Source: Arthrobacter cheniae
GTDB lineage: Bacteria > Actinomycetota > Actinomycetes > Actinomycetales > Micrococcaceae
Assembly: GCF_003602275.1 (NCBI RefSeq)
Contig: NZ_QZVT01000004.1
Location: 178,463-242,462, forward strand
Length of the DNA stretch: 64,000 nucleotides
Direction: 5' to 3'
The notes under the pieces are model-generated. The model worked only from the letters and a program-made list of their open reading frames with translations, was not told where the DNA came from and ran no database searches. Below are positions 16,366-25,368 of the stretch, piece by piece. The stretch's first letter is position 1. Every line of letters begins with the position of its first letter. A program made the translations under genes and the position numbers.

Positions 16366-17655
16366 TCAGGCCGTCTGCGCCGGCACTGGAATCTCGTTAT
16401 GGACGGCTTCTACGACGGCGGTACGCAGGCGCAGGAATCCGGCAGGGTCACGGATGAGCGGCTCGAAGGCCAATTCGGCAGCGCCGACCAGAATCGAATC
16501 ATCCCCTAGGGGCGCGAGCTCGATGGACACATTCTCGCGCGGCCCCCGGGTCGCCGTCGTGCTCAACGCCTCGCTGAGGGCACCAGGGGCGGCCCGGACG
16601 AGAATCCTCAGAAAACCACCCAGGACGACCATCGAGGGATTGAGGAGGTTGACCACACTCTTCAGCCCGACAGCCAACACCTGGACCTGCCGGTCAATGA
16701 CTTCCCGCAGATCAGAGGACTGAACCTGATCCTGGAGGCGCTCCATGATGACTTCTTCGAGGTTCTCCGTCTCGCCGTGAGGAAGATCCACTGCGGCGAT
16801 CAGCTCTTCGCGGGTGATCTCGGCTTCGAGGCATCCATTGGATCCGCAGGTACACCGCACCCCTCCCGTACGGACGTGCGTGTGGCCCAACTGCCCAGCG
16901 AAACCGGAGGAACCGTGGATGAGGCGCCCGCCACTGATCACTCCACCGCCGATGCCGCTGGCGCCGCCGTAGAGATAGACAAGATCGGACACACCGCAAC
17001 CGGCGCCGAAGGTTGCCTGCGCTCGTGCGCCCGCTACGGCGTCATTCGCTGCAATCACGGGAAGCTTCAGCGCCTCACTGAGCCTGGCCGCAAGAGGCTC
17101 GTCTCGCCAGCCCAGGTGCGGCGCATCGATGACGGTTCCGCCGACGGGATCCACCAGGCCAGGGATCGCAAGACCGACTCCGACAACCCGTTGATGTGCG
17201 GGAAGCGAGGTCCGCATGCCCGCGTAGATTGCGGACACGATATTCACCACCTCAGCGGCCGACGGAGCGCGCACGGTGTGAAAACGAACGGCGTTGACGA
17301 TATGCCCGCCGAGCGAGACAAGGGCGACCGTGACCACATCGACATCGGGGTTCACGGCCAAGGCCAACGCGCCGGGACTCGGCTGGATCATTATGCTCGG
17401 GCGGCCGTACTGCTGCGCCTGGTCCAGGTCGCTTTCTACAACGAGACCCAGCTGAACGAGCTCCGCAACGAGCGCTGCGATCGTCGAGCGGTTGAGCCCG
17501 GTCGCCCGGGTGAGTTGCGAGCGGGACACTCCCGACAAGGAATGTACGAGCCCGAGAACGGTGGAGAGATTGTGCTGGCGGGTGGAATCCCGATTATTGC
17601 CGAGGTTCGTACCCGTAAGAATTCGCCGACTGCGCTCGGGCGGTAAGGATGTCAT
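16366..17655 (-). CDS. ROK-family transcriptional regulator
   Basis: A 429-residue ROK repressor. The winged-helix part spans about residues 28-75 (HNLSTVLGLVHSLSGVSRSQ, LNRSTIAALVAELVQLGL), and the C-terminal kinase-like fold has VGVGLAIPGLVDPVGG and a zinc motif CTCGSNGCLEAEI. Its neighbours are the ribose-type ABC genes on the same strand and, beyond them, the binding-protein/dehydrogenase genes on the opposite strand, so it most likely represses that uptake locus in response to a sugar, polyol or its phosphate. A ligand cannot be named. The ORF begins with an ATG at 17655, with about 27 residues before the first helix. Confidence 0.87.
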   Translation of the reverse strand: MTSLPPERSRRILTGTNLGNNRDSTRQHNLSTVLGLVHSLSGVSRSQLTRATGLNRSTIAALVAELVQLGLVVESDLDQAQQYGRPSIMIQPSPGALALAVNPDVDVVTVALVSLGGHIVNAVRFHTVRAPSAAEVVNIVSAIYAGMRTSLPAHQRVVGVGLAIPGLVDPVGGTVIDAPHLGWRDEPLAARLSEALKLPVIAANDAVAGARAQATFGAGCGVSDLVYLYGGASGIGGGVISGGRLIHGSSGFAGQLGHTHVRTGGVRCTCGSNGCLEAEITREELIAAVDLPHGETENLEEVIMERLQDQVQSSDLREVIDRQVQVLAVGLKSVVNLLNPSMVVLGGFLRILVRAAPGALSEALSTTATRGPRENVSIELAPLGDDSILVGAAELAFEPLIRDPAGFLRLRTAVVEAVHNEIPVPAQTA

Positions 17656-18270
17656 GTCGCAGGATCCTCACGTGCAGCAGATTCGCTACTTCGACCTGAG
17701 GCCGAAGCGCTGAGGGAGGATGTGGCCGCAGGCATCACGTCTTCCCTTCTACCCGGGTTCAGATCCTTCCGAGCAGATTGCCTTGGAGCAGGATCAGTTC
17801 CTTCATGATAACGGCAGAGGAGGCGCCAAGAGATGTCGGGGATCAACCGGGTGCGACTGATGCTGGACTGTTTCGGGACGGAGCCGCATGTGTGCGGGGC
17901 TCGCTTGCAGGACCTCAGGCATTACGTCAGCCTGCAGGGGCCTTACTGCGGGACGGGCCTCCTCCTCGACCGTCGTCATGGCCGAGGAGGAGGAGCCGCA
18001 GGACCAGCATGATCGGATAAGCCCCGTATCCGGGCGCATCATGTCCGCGAATGCGATCAGCGAGGGGATTGGCGTGAACACACGTACTGAGACAGCGCGC
18101 AGTTTCGCGTTCGTGAAGAACTGTCGAAGAGCACCATCGACCAGGTCGAAGTCCGTAGCGCCGCTCAGCTCCTGGTGCAAGCCCTTGGAGTTCAAGTCCC
18201 CGCCACCCGCGTCATCGTCCCTTCCTCGGGAATTTCTGGCAGCCGTCCCGGCGGCGGCCTGTAGCTTGAC
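17656..18270. other. 615-bp gap without an identifiable gene
   Basis: The reading frames here (for example minus-strand 17803-18195 and plus-strand 17888-18274) have no clear ribosome binding site and resemble no family I know. The composition is a little less GC-biased than the flanking genes. It may be a decayed gene or a long spacer holding the ROK promoter and the end of the ABC transcript. Confidence 0.4.
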
Positions 18271-19323
18271 CTAGCTCTTCATTCGGCGCGGACCGCGGGC
18301 TGCGAAGCGCTGCTGCAGCAGAACGGCGCCGACGAGGATCAGGCCCCTGGCCAGCGCCTGGATGGAGGTATCCAGGTTGTTCTGGGTGAAGACGTTGACC
18401 AGGGTGCTGAAGATCAGCACGCCGAGGACGGTGCCCATGATCGTGCCGCGCCCACCGATGAGCAGCGTCCCACCGACCACGACGGCAGCGATCACGTCGA
18501 GTTCGAGGAGCAGGCCATGGGTGGACGTACCGGCCGTGGTGCGGCCGAGGAACATGACGCCGCCGATGCCGGAGGTGAGGCCTGCGAGGACGTACAGGTA
18601 GACCAGGTGGCGCTTCACCTTGATGCCCGCCAGGCGCGATGCTTCGAGGTTTCCACCGATGGCGATGGTACGGCGCCCGAACGTGGTGCGGTTCAGGAGG
18701 AACCAACCTGCGGCTGCGACGATCACGAAGATCCAGATGAGGATGGGGATGCCCAGGAGCTCGGAGCGCATGACCTGCAGGAAGTCCCTGTTGGAGACGA
18801 TCTGGGTGCTGCGGCCGGAGATCAGCTCCGCGAGACCTCGTGCTCCCACGAGCATTGCCAATGTGGCGATGAACGCGACGACGTTGCCGTACGCGATCAA
18901 CACTCCATTGATCAGTCCAGCACCTGCGCCGACGGCGAGCGCCACGATGACCATGAGGATCCAGGACGACTGGGTTGCTGCCAGTTGCACGCTCGTGAGG
19001 CTGGCGACCACTGTCGTCAGGCCGATGACCGAGCCCACGGATAGATCGATGCCGCCGGCCGTGATGACGAAGGTGACGCCGATGCTCACCACGCCGATGA
19101 TCGATGCGTAGCGCAGGATGGTCAGCATGTTCTCGACGTTGAGGAAACGGTCTCCGCTGGTGACCCCACCTACCACGATGAGCAGTGCGAGTGCGATGAT
19201 CAAGCCCAGGTTCCGCCCCGAAGAGCCCCTCAGGGCGCTTCGGACGGGGTTGGACTTGTGGCTGCTGGGCTCGTCCGTCGCGTCGGTACGCGGTTCAGCC
19301 GCCTTGGTTTTCTGCTCGCTCAC
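18271..19323 (-). CDS. Ribose/sugar-type ABC transporter permease
   Basis: A 350-residue integral membrane permease of the RbsC/XylH (BPD_transp_2) type that forms the translocation path of a monosaccharide or polyol importer. The basic, charged N-terminus of about 30 residues precedes 8-10 hydrophobic segments, including GVTFVITAGGIDLSVGSVIG near 105-124, the family's conserved GGIDLSVGS motif, and RTTFGRRTIAIGGNLEAS near 215-230, the cytoplasmic loop contacting the ATPase. Its start overlaps the ATPase stop by 4 nt (ATGA), so the two are translationally coupled. Confidence 0.92.
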   Translation of the reverse strand: MSEQKTKAAEPRTDATDEPSSHKSNPVRSALRGSSGRNLGLIIALALLIVVGGVTSGDRFLNVENMLTILRYASIIGVVSIGVTFVITAGGIDLSVGSVIGLTTVVASLTSVQLAATQSSWILMVIVALAVGAGAGLINGVLIAYGNVVAFIATLAMLVGARGLAELISGRSTQIVSNRDFLQVMRSELLGIPILIWIFVIVAAAGWFLLNRTTFGRRTIAIGGNLEASRLAGIKVKRHLVYLYVLAGLTSGIGGVMFLGRTTAGTSTHGLLLELDVIAAVVVGGTLLIGGRGTIMGTVLGVLIFSTLVNVFTQNNLDTSIQALARGLILVGAVLLQQRFAARGPRRMKS

Positions 19324-20840
19324 GCGGCACTTCCCTTCATGACGAGGTCGAGCACGCCGTGCTCGTCGATATCGCTTGCGTTGGTTTGGGTGAGGACCTT
19401 GCCGTCGTCGATGACCAGTACCTTGTCGGCAAGGCCGAGTACTTCCTCGATCTCGCTCGAGACCACGATGATGGCTGTACCATCCGCGGCGAGCTTCCGG
19501 ATGAGCGCGTAGATTTCGGCCCGCGCGCCGACGTCGACCCCGCGGGTGGGTTCGTCCAGCAGAAGCACTGGTGTTCCGTGGACGAGCCAGCGGGCGAGGA
19601 GGATCTTCTGCTGGTTGCCGCCGGACAGCGTTCGGGCCGGCCGGTCAGGATCAGCCGGGCGCAGCTCCAGTGCTGTGATCTGCCCCCGTGCTGCATCGCG
19701 CTCCGCACGCTCGTTGAGATAGCCGCCACGGGCGAAGCGTTCGAACGTCGACAGCGTGACGTTCTTGAAGATCGGTTCGTCGAGGATGAGTCCCTGGCTC
19801 TTGCGCTCTTCCGGCGAGAGGCCGATTCCTGCGTTGACTGCTGAATTCACCGACCCCGCCCGGAGGGGCTTGCCGTTGACCCGGACCTTTCCGGCGGACG
19901 CCTTGCGGGCTCCGTAGATGGTCTCGAGGATCTCGGACCTCTTGGAGCCCACGAGTCCGGCGAAGCCGAGGATCTCTCCCGCCCGGACGGTGAAATTCAC
20001 CCTCTCGAAGTGTCCGTCGAGCTCCAGGTCCTCGACCTCGAGGACGACGGGTGCGTCCACCGGGATGGGGGTGCGTACCGGGAAGACGTTCTCGACGTCC
20101 CTGCCCGTCATCAGCCGAATGAGCTGCTCCCTGGGCGTATCCGTCACGCTGAGCCCGTTTGCCGTGCTGCGGCCGTCCTTGATGACGGAGATGCGGTCGC
20201 CGATCTGCCGGATCTCCTCGAGCCGGTGCGAGATGTAGACCACGGCGATCCCCTGCGCCGTGAGTTCACGGACCACACGGAAGAGGTTCGCGACTTCCCC
20301 GGAGTCCAGGATGGCGCTCGGTTCGTCCATGATGATCATCTTCGTGTCACGCGACAGGGCACGGGCCATGCTCACGATCTGCTTGTTGGCCGCCGACAGC
20401 GTACCGACCTCGGTGGAAGGCGGGAGGTCGCCGTGTCCGAGCCGCTTCAGCAGCGCGCGAGCCAGGGCATTGGTCTTCTTGACCTGCAGCACTCCACCGC
20501 TGGAGCGTTCGTGCCCCAGGAAGATGTTCTCGGCGACGGACAGCCCGTCGACGACGTCGAGCTCCTGGTACATGGTGGCGATGCCAAGATCGAGCGCCGA
20601 GGTAGGACCGGCGAGGGATATCTCCTTGCCTTCCCAGCGGATCTCCCCGCTATCGGGCTGATGGACGCCGGAGAGGGTCTTGATAAGGGTGGATTTTCCT
20701 GCGCCGTTCTGCCCCATGACGCAATGGACTTCCCCCGGAAGAACCTGCAGGTCTACGCCTTTCAGTGCCTGGACACCAGCAAATTGCTTGGTGATTCCCC
20801 GAACTTCGAGCAACGGCCGCGGCTGATCATCTTCGAACAT
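19320..20840 (-). CDS. Sugar ABC transporter ATP-binding protein, double cassette
   Basis: A 506-residue RbsA/MglA/XylG-type ATPase with two nucleotide-binding cassettes. The first has Walker A GQNGAGKSTLIK near 43-54, a signature that reads LSAANKQIVSMARAL rather than LSGGQ, and Walker B MIIMDEPSA. The second has a degenerate Walker A (GLVGSKRSEILE) but a full signature LSGGNQQKILLARWL and Walker B VLLLDEPTRGVD; this asymmetry is usual for the subfamily. It drives import through the permease encoded just downstream with an overlapping start. The gene diverges from the binding-protein gene across 154 bp. Confidence 0.93.
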   Translation of the reverse strand: MFEDDQPRPLLEVRGITKQFAGVQALKGVDLQVLPGEVHCVMGQNGAGKSTLIKTLSGVHQPDSGEIRWEGKEISLAGPTSALDLGIATMYQELDVVDGLSVAENIFLGHERSSGGVLQVKKTNALARALLKRLGHGDLPPSTEVGTLSAANKQIVSMARALSRDTKMIIMDEPSAILDSGEVANLFRVVRELTAQGIAVVYISHRLEEIRQIGDRISVIKDGRSTANGLSVTDTPREQLIRLMTGRDVENVFPVRTPIPVDAPVVLEVEDLELDGHFERVNFTVRAGEILGFAGLVGSKRSEILETIYGARKASAGKVRVNGKPLRAGSVNSAVNAGIGLSPEERKSQGLILDEPIFKNVTLSTFERFARGGYLNERAERDAARGQITALELRPADPDRPARTLSGGNQQKILLARWLVHGTPVLLLDEPTRGVDVGARAEIYALIRKLAADGTAIIVVSSEIEEVLGLADKVLVIDDGKVLTQTNASDIDEHGVLDLVMKGSAA

Positions 20841-20908
20841 GTGACTAAGCTAACACATTATGTCGACTATCGGCCCAAAGTCGTCGATTTCCCTCGTTCT
20901 TCTGTTAT

Positions 20909-20924
20909 TGTGATTCCAGTCACG
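20909..20924. promoter_or_regulatory. CRP/GlxR-type site TGTGA-N6-TCACG
   Basis: TGTGA (20909-20913), six bases, then TCACG (20920-20924) match nine of ten arms of the CRP/GlxR consensus TGTGA-N6-TCACA. It is 70 nt before the binding-protein start and lies in the divergent region shared with the ABC ATPase gene, a sensible place for cAMP-linked control. Binding is inferred. Confidence 0.5.
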
Positions 20925-20994
20925 TAAGGCCGCAGCCATGGATCCACCCACCGCCTCCTTGCGATGACGCACCTAACTCATCGAGGAGATACAG

Positions 20995-22038
20995 ATGCTT
21001 GCAGTTCGTACCAGCCGGAAAATGCTCGTCACCACCGGTGCCTTCCTGGCTGTCGGCGCCCTGGTCAGCGGGTGCACGGCGGGCTCGGAAGACACCAACA
21101 CGCAGCCGACCAACGCTTCGGTCGAAGGCAACCAGGCCGAGGGTGACCAGGTGGTCATCGGGTTCTCCGGACCAGCCGCGGACCACGGCTGGCTGGGTGC
21201 AATCAACAGCGCTGCAACTGCAGCGGCCGAGGAGTACCCGGACGTCGATCTGCGTGTGGCCGAGGGAACCAACGACGCCAACCTGCAGATCAGCCAGGTC
21301 GAGCAATTCATCAACGACGGCGTCGACGCCATCGTGCTGCTGCCGACCGACGGTGCTGCCCTGACACCGGTCGCCATCCAGGCCATGGAGGCCGGCATCC
21401 CCGTCATCAACGTCGACCGTGAGTTCTCGAGCCCCTTCGCAGCACGTACAACCGTGCTGGGCGACAACTACGGAATGGGAGTCAGCGCCGGCACCTATGT
21501 CTGCGAGCAGCTGGAAGGCAACGATGAGGCTGTCGTCGCCGAGATAGCCGGCATCGATTCGCTGCCCCTGACACAGGACCGCAGCAAGGGGTTCGCGGAC
21601 GCATTGGAATCCTGCGGTCTCGACGTCGACAACCGCGTCGCCGCGGACTTCACGGTCCAGGGAGGCGAGGCGACGACGTCGCAACTGCTGTCAGCTGCGC
21701 CGAAGATCGACGCCATCTGGAACCACGACGATGACCAGGGCGTCGGCGTCCTGGCCGCCATCGACAATGCGGGCCGCGATGAGTTCTTCATGGTCGGCGG
21801 CGCCGGTTCTGCCAACGCCATGCGCGAGATCGAGTCGGGCGAGAGCGTCCTGCAGGCCACCGTCATCTACCCCTCCACCCAGGCGGCGGACGGCATCCGC
21901 CTCGCTCGCCTCATCGTCCAGAACAAGGCGATGAGCGACCTCGTGGAAGTAGAGGTCCCGAAGCGCGTCGTGTTGAATGCACCGGTCGTAACGAGCGACA
22001 ACGTGGATCAGTACCTGCCGACCGCCTTCGAGTCGTAG
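20995..22038 (+). CDS. Sugar ABC transporter substrate-binding lipoprotein (RbsB-like)
   Basis: A 347-residue periplasmic-binding-protein type 1 (Peripla_BP_4) lipoprotein, anchored outside the membrane. The lipobox LVSGC ends at Cys near residue 25, followed by an acidic, Asn/Thr-rich linker; QVVIGFSGPAADHGWLGAIN starts the first lobe, and INDGVDAIVLLPTDGAAL is the typical segment of the family. GAGGAG lies 8 nt before the ATG. It is divergent from its permease/ATPase partners and co-directional with a dehydrogenase and isomerase, which implies uptake of a sugar or inositol-like polyol that is then oxidised. The ligand cannot be read from sequence. Confidence 0.92.
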   Translation: MLAVRTSRKMLVTTGAFLAVGALVSGCTAGSEDTNTQPTNASVEGNQAEGDQVVIGFSGPAADHGWLGAINSAATAAAEEYPDVDLRVAEGTNDANLQISQVEQFINDGVDAIVLLPTDGAALTPVAIQAMEAGIPVINVDREFSSPFAARTTVLGDNYGMGVSAGTYVCEQLEGNDEAVVAEIAGIDSLPLTQDRSKGFADALESCGLDVDNRVAADFTVQGGEATTSQLLSAAPKIDAIWNHDDDQGVGVLAAIDNAGRDEFFMVGGAGSANAMREIESGESVLQATVIYPSTQAADGIRLARLIVQNKAMSDLVEVEVPKRVVLNAPVVTSDNVDQYLPTAFES

Positions 22039-22049
22039 AAGCATGAACG

Positions 22050-22083
22050 GCGGGGAGCCCTGTCACTGGCAAGGGCTCCCCGC
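22050..22083 (+). terminator. 12-bp hairpin after binding-protein gene
   Basis: GCGGGGAGCCCT (22050-22061) pairs perfectly with AGGGCTCCCCGC (22072-22083) around a 10-nt loop, 11 nt after the stop. There is only a short T-run, so partial termination or 3'-end stabilisation is likely; this would raise binding protein relative to the downstream enzymes. Confidence 0.65.
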
Positions 22084-22127
22084 TTCGATCCAACAGCTAC
22101 TACAACCGCCGCCGGATAAGAGGAAAC

Positions 22128-23300
22128 ATGCTGAACGACGTACCACCCCTGAGGGTTGCCCTGATCGGACACGGATTCATGGGCGCCGCCCATTCACAGG
22201 GCTGGCGGGTTGCTCCACGCTTCTATGACCTTCCAGCCCGACCGGAAATGACACTGCTCGTCGGACGCAATGCCCAGGGCGTGGAAGCCGCAGCCAGGAA
22301 ATGGGGGTGGGAGGAAACTGCCACGGACTGGCGGGAAGCCATTGCCCGTGACGACATCGACGTCGTCGATATCGTCACTCCCGGTGGTTCGCACGCCGAG
22401 ATCGCCATTGCTGCGCTGGAGGCGGGAAAGCATGTGCTGTGCGAGAAGCCGCTCGCCAATACCCTCGAGGAGGCCGAAGCGATGGCGGAGGCGGCAGAGC
22501 GCGCCGGCACGAATGTCTTCGCCATGGTCGGCTTCACCTATCGTCGGGTCCCTGCGACCGCTTTCGCCCGCGACCTGGTCCAGTCCGGAGCCATCGGGGA
22601 GGTACGGCAGGTCCGGGCCAATTACCTGCAGGACTGGCTCGTCGATCCCGACGCCCCGCTGACCTGGCGCCTTCAGAAGGACCACGCCGGATCGGGCGCG
22701 CTCGGCGACCTGGGCGCCCACGCCGTCGACCTCGCGCAGTTCGTCACCGGCCAGAGGGTGATCGGCGTGAGCGGCATCCTCAACACCTTCGTTCATGAAC
22801 GCCCCCTGCTGGGAGAGGCATCAGGGTTGGCTGGTACTGCGGTCTCCGAGCGAGGTTCTGTCACCGTGGATGATCTCGCACTGTTCAGTGGCCGGTTCGA
22901 CGGCGGCGCCGTCGGATCCTTCGAGGCGACACGCATGTCCACCGGCCGCAAGAACGCTTTCCGGCTCGAGGTGGCAGGCTCCACCGGAGCGATCTCCTTC
23001 GACCTGGAGAACCTCAACTCCCTCGGTTTCTACGACACGACAGCGCCGGATACGCGCCAGGGGTTCACCAACATCATGGTCACGGAGCCCGCGCACCCCT
23101 ACATGTCGGCATGGTGGCCGACCGGCCACGCCCTGGGCTACGAACACGGTTTCGTGCACCAGGCGAAGGACTTCGTCGAGGCTGTCATGGAGCAGCGCCA
23201 GCCTGAGCCCTCCTTCGCCGACGGTCTGCAGGTACAGAAGGTACTTGACGGCGTCGAGCGCAGCGCCGCCGCAGACAGCGTCTGGACCAAGACGATCTAG
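22128..23300 (+). CDS. Gfo/Idh/MocA-family oxidoreductase
   Basis: A 390-residue NAD(P)-dependent dehydrogenase. The Rossmann fold opens with RVALIGHGFMGAAHSQGW (residues 7-24), and EKPLANTLEEAEAM near 105-118 carries the conserved EKP motif with the catalytic-site Lys; GALGDLGAHAVDLAQF near 188-203 gives the GxHxxD-like motif. Members oxidise sugars or inositols (for example inositol 2-dehydrogenase). It follows a sugar-binding lipoprotein gene and precedes an isomerase gene, so an uptake-then-oxidation route for a polyol or sugar is likely. The specific substrate is not known. Confidence 0.9.
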   Translation: MLNDVPPLRVALIGHGFMGAAHSQGWRVAPRFYDLPARPEMTLLVGRNAQGVEAAARKWGWEETATDWREAIARDDIDVVDIVTPGGSHAEIAIAALEAGKHVLCEKPLANTLEEAEAMAEAAERAGTNVFAMVGFTYRRVPATAFARDLVQSGAIGEVRQVRANYLQDWLVDPDAPLTWRLQKDHAGSGALGDLGAHAVDLAQFVTGQRVIGVSGILNTFVHERPLLGEASGLAGTAVSERGSVTVDDLALFSGRFDGGAVGSFEATRMSTGRKNAFRLEVAGSTGAISFDLENLNSLGFYDTTAPDTRQGFTNIMVTEPAHPYMSAWWPTGHALGYEHGFVHQAKDFVEAVMEQRQPEPSFADGLQVQKVLDGVERSAAADSVWTKTI

Positions 23301-23396
23301 GTCCGACCCCCTCAGGCTCGCGCCTCCTCCGTCGGGCTGTCGCCACAGACCGAACGCCTCCAGCTCAGCACTGACTACCCCGCAAGGAGCACTCGA

Positions 23397-24395
23397 ATGC
23401 CACGCAACTTCACCCTGTTCACCGGCCAGTGGGCCGATCTCCCCTTCGAGAAGGTGGCCGAACTCGCCGGCCAGTGGGGCTACGACGGACTGGAGATCGC
23501 CGTGTCCGGCGACCATCTCGACGCGTGGCGATGGGACGACGACGCCTACATCCAGGACCGGCTCGACATCCTGGAACGCAACGGCCTCAAGGTATGGACG
23601 ATCTCGAACCACCTGAAGGGCCAGGCCGTCTGCGACAGCCCGATCGACTTCCGCCACCAGGCGATCGTCGGGCCGAAGGTCTGGGGCGACGGCGACCCCG
23701 AAGGCGTGAGGCAGCGTGCGGCGGAGGAGATGAAACTGACCGCGAGGCTCGCGAAGAAGCTAGGCGTGGACACCGTCGTCGGCTTCACCGGATCCTCCAT
23801 CTGGCAGTACGTGGCCATGTTCCCGCCCGTCCCGGCGTCGGTCATCGATGCCGGATACCAGGACTTCGCCGACCGCTGGAACCCCATCCTCGACGTCTTC
23901 GACGAGTGCGGTGTCCGCTTCGCACACGAGGTGCACCCCTCCGAGATCGCCTACGACTACTGGTCCACGCAGCGCACGCTCGAGGCCATCGGTCACCGCC
24001 CCGCGTTCGGCCTCAACTGGGATCCGAGCCACTTCATGTGGCAGCAGATCGACCCCGTGGCGTTCATCTCGGACTTCCAGGACCGGATCTACCACGTGGA
24101 CTGCAAGGACACGAAGATGCGCATGGGTGGCGGCCGCAACGGCATCATGTCCTCGCACCTGCCCTGGGGGGATCCCCGCCGAGGGTGGGACTTCGTCTCC
24201 ACCGGTCGCGGCGACGTTCCCTGGGAGGACAGCTTCCGGGCCCTGACAGCTATCGGCTACTCCGGCCCCATCTCCGTGGAATGGGAGGACGCCGGCATGG
24301 ACCGCCTGCAGGGTGCACCCGAGGCCCTCGCCTTCCTGAAGGGATTCGACTTCGCCCCGTCGGAGACGTCGTTCGACGCCGCCTTCAACCAGTAG
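23397..24395 (+). CDS. Sugar phosphate isomerase/epimerase (TIM barrel)
   Basis: A 332-residue cytoplasmic AP-endonuclease-2-like barrel. It begins MPRNFTLFTGQWADLPFEKV, with LAGQWGYDGLEIAVSGDH, FAHEVHPSEIAYDYW, LNWDPSHFMWQQIDP, YHVDCKDTKMR and ISVEWEDAGMDRLQG segments; the Glu, Asp, His and Glu of these form the probable divalent-metal site. The length and FAHEVHPSEIAYD segment fit the branch often paired with Gfo/Idh/MocA dehydrogenases in polyol catabolism. An AAGGAG site lies before the ATG. Reaction (isomerisation, epimerisation or dehydration of a keto-sugar) is inferred from family only. Confidence 0.88.
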   Translation: MPRNFTLFTGQWADLPFEKVAELAGQWGYDGLEIAVSGDHLDAWRWDDDAYIQDRLDILERNGLKVWTISNHLKGQAVCDSPIDFRHQAIVGPKVWGDGDPEGVRQRAAEEMKLTARLAKKLGVDTVVGFTGSSIWQYVAMFPPVPASVIDAGYQDFADRWNPILDVFDECGVRFAHEVHPSEIAYDYWSTQRTLEAIGHRPAFGLNWDPSHFMWQQIDPVAFISDFQDRIYHVDCKDTKMRMGGGRNGIMSSHLPWGDPRRGWDFVSTGRGDVPWEDSFRALTAIGYSGPISVEWEDAGMDRLQGAPEALAFLKGFDFAPSETSFDAAFNQ

Positions 24396-24511
24396 CTCCT
24401 CGACCAGCAGGTCGCCGCCCCGGGCCGTCGCGGCACGCCCCGGCGCGGCGGCCCCGCTCCCTCTGCTCGCGCGTCGTTCGTAACGTCGTAGAAATCGAAG
24501 CGGAGTAGCCT

Positions 24512-25342
24512 GTGTCCATGCGCGAACTTCAGGCCCGGATCATTGAGGAGATGGGCGTCAAGCCCACCATCGAACCTGCTGCAGAGGTGCGCAGCCGCGT
24601 GGGATTCCTGAAGGACTATGTGCGGTCCACAGGCACTCGTGGCTTCGTCCTCGGCATCAGCGGAGGGCTCGACTCCACCCTTGCCGGGAAGCTCGCCCAA
24701 CTCGCCGTCGACGAGCTTCGCGCCGAGGGGGTGGACGCCGACTTCATCGCGGTGCGGCTTCCCTACAACATGCAGAAGGACGAGGAGGACGCCCAGGCGG
24801 CCCTCGCCTTCATTCAGCCCCGCACCTCGAAGGTGTTCAACGTGGCGCCCGCCGTCGATGGCATCCAGCAGGAGTACGCGCGCGCCACGGGCGAGCACAT
24901 CTCCGACTTCACCAAGGGCAACACCAAGGCCCGGGCCCGCATGGTCGCCCAGTACGCAATGGCCGGACAGCACAACCTCCTCGTCGTCGGTACGGACCAC
25001 GGCGCCGAATCCGTCACGGGCTTCTTCACCAAGTTCGGCGATGGCGGAGCGGACATCCTCCCCCTCTTCGGCCTCAACAAGCGCCAGAACCGCGCGCTGC
25101 TCCAGGAGCTCGGCGCCCCTGCCTCCCTGTTCGACAAGATCCCGACGGCGGACCTGCTGGACGATCTGCCGGGCCGGGCCGACGAGCACGAGCTCGGTCT
25201 CACGTACGAGCAGATCGACGACTACCTCGAGGGACGCGAAGTCGATGCCGACGCCGCGAAAGCCATCGAACATCGCTACTGGATCACACGGCACAAGCGA
25301 ACGGTGCCCGTGACGATCTTCGATTCATGGTGGCGGGGCTGA
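24512..25342 (+). CDS. nadE: NH3-dependent NAD+ synthetase
   Basis: A 276-residue enzyme that amidates nicotinic acid adenine dinucleotide to NAD+ using ATP and ammonia. The ATP-pyrophosphatase P-loop ISGGLDST is at about residues 49-56, and [22 protein letters not shown] around 165-186 is the substrate-binding segment. The length and lack of an N-terminal nitrilase domain mark the ammonia-dependent form. The GTG at 24512 is 6 nt after a GGAG site and is preferred over the ATG two codons later. It is followed by xth at 26 nt. Confidence 0.95.
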   Translation: MSMRELQARIIEEMGVKPTIEPAAEVRSRVGFLKDYVRSTGTRGFVLGISGGLDSTLAGKLAQLAVDELRAEGVDADFIAVRLPYNMQKDEEDAQAALAFIQPRTSKVFNVAPAVDGIQQEYARATGEHISDFTKGNTKARARMVAQYAMAGQHNLLVVGTDHGAESVTGFFTKFGDGGADILPLFGLNKRQNRALLQELGAPASLFDKIPTADLLDDLPGRADEHELGLTYEQIDDYLEGREVDADAAKAIEHRYWITRHKRTVPVTIFDSWWRG

Positions 25343-25368
25343 ACACCGCCGTTGGTAACGTAGAGACC

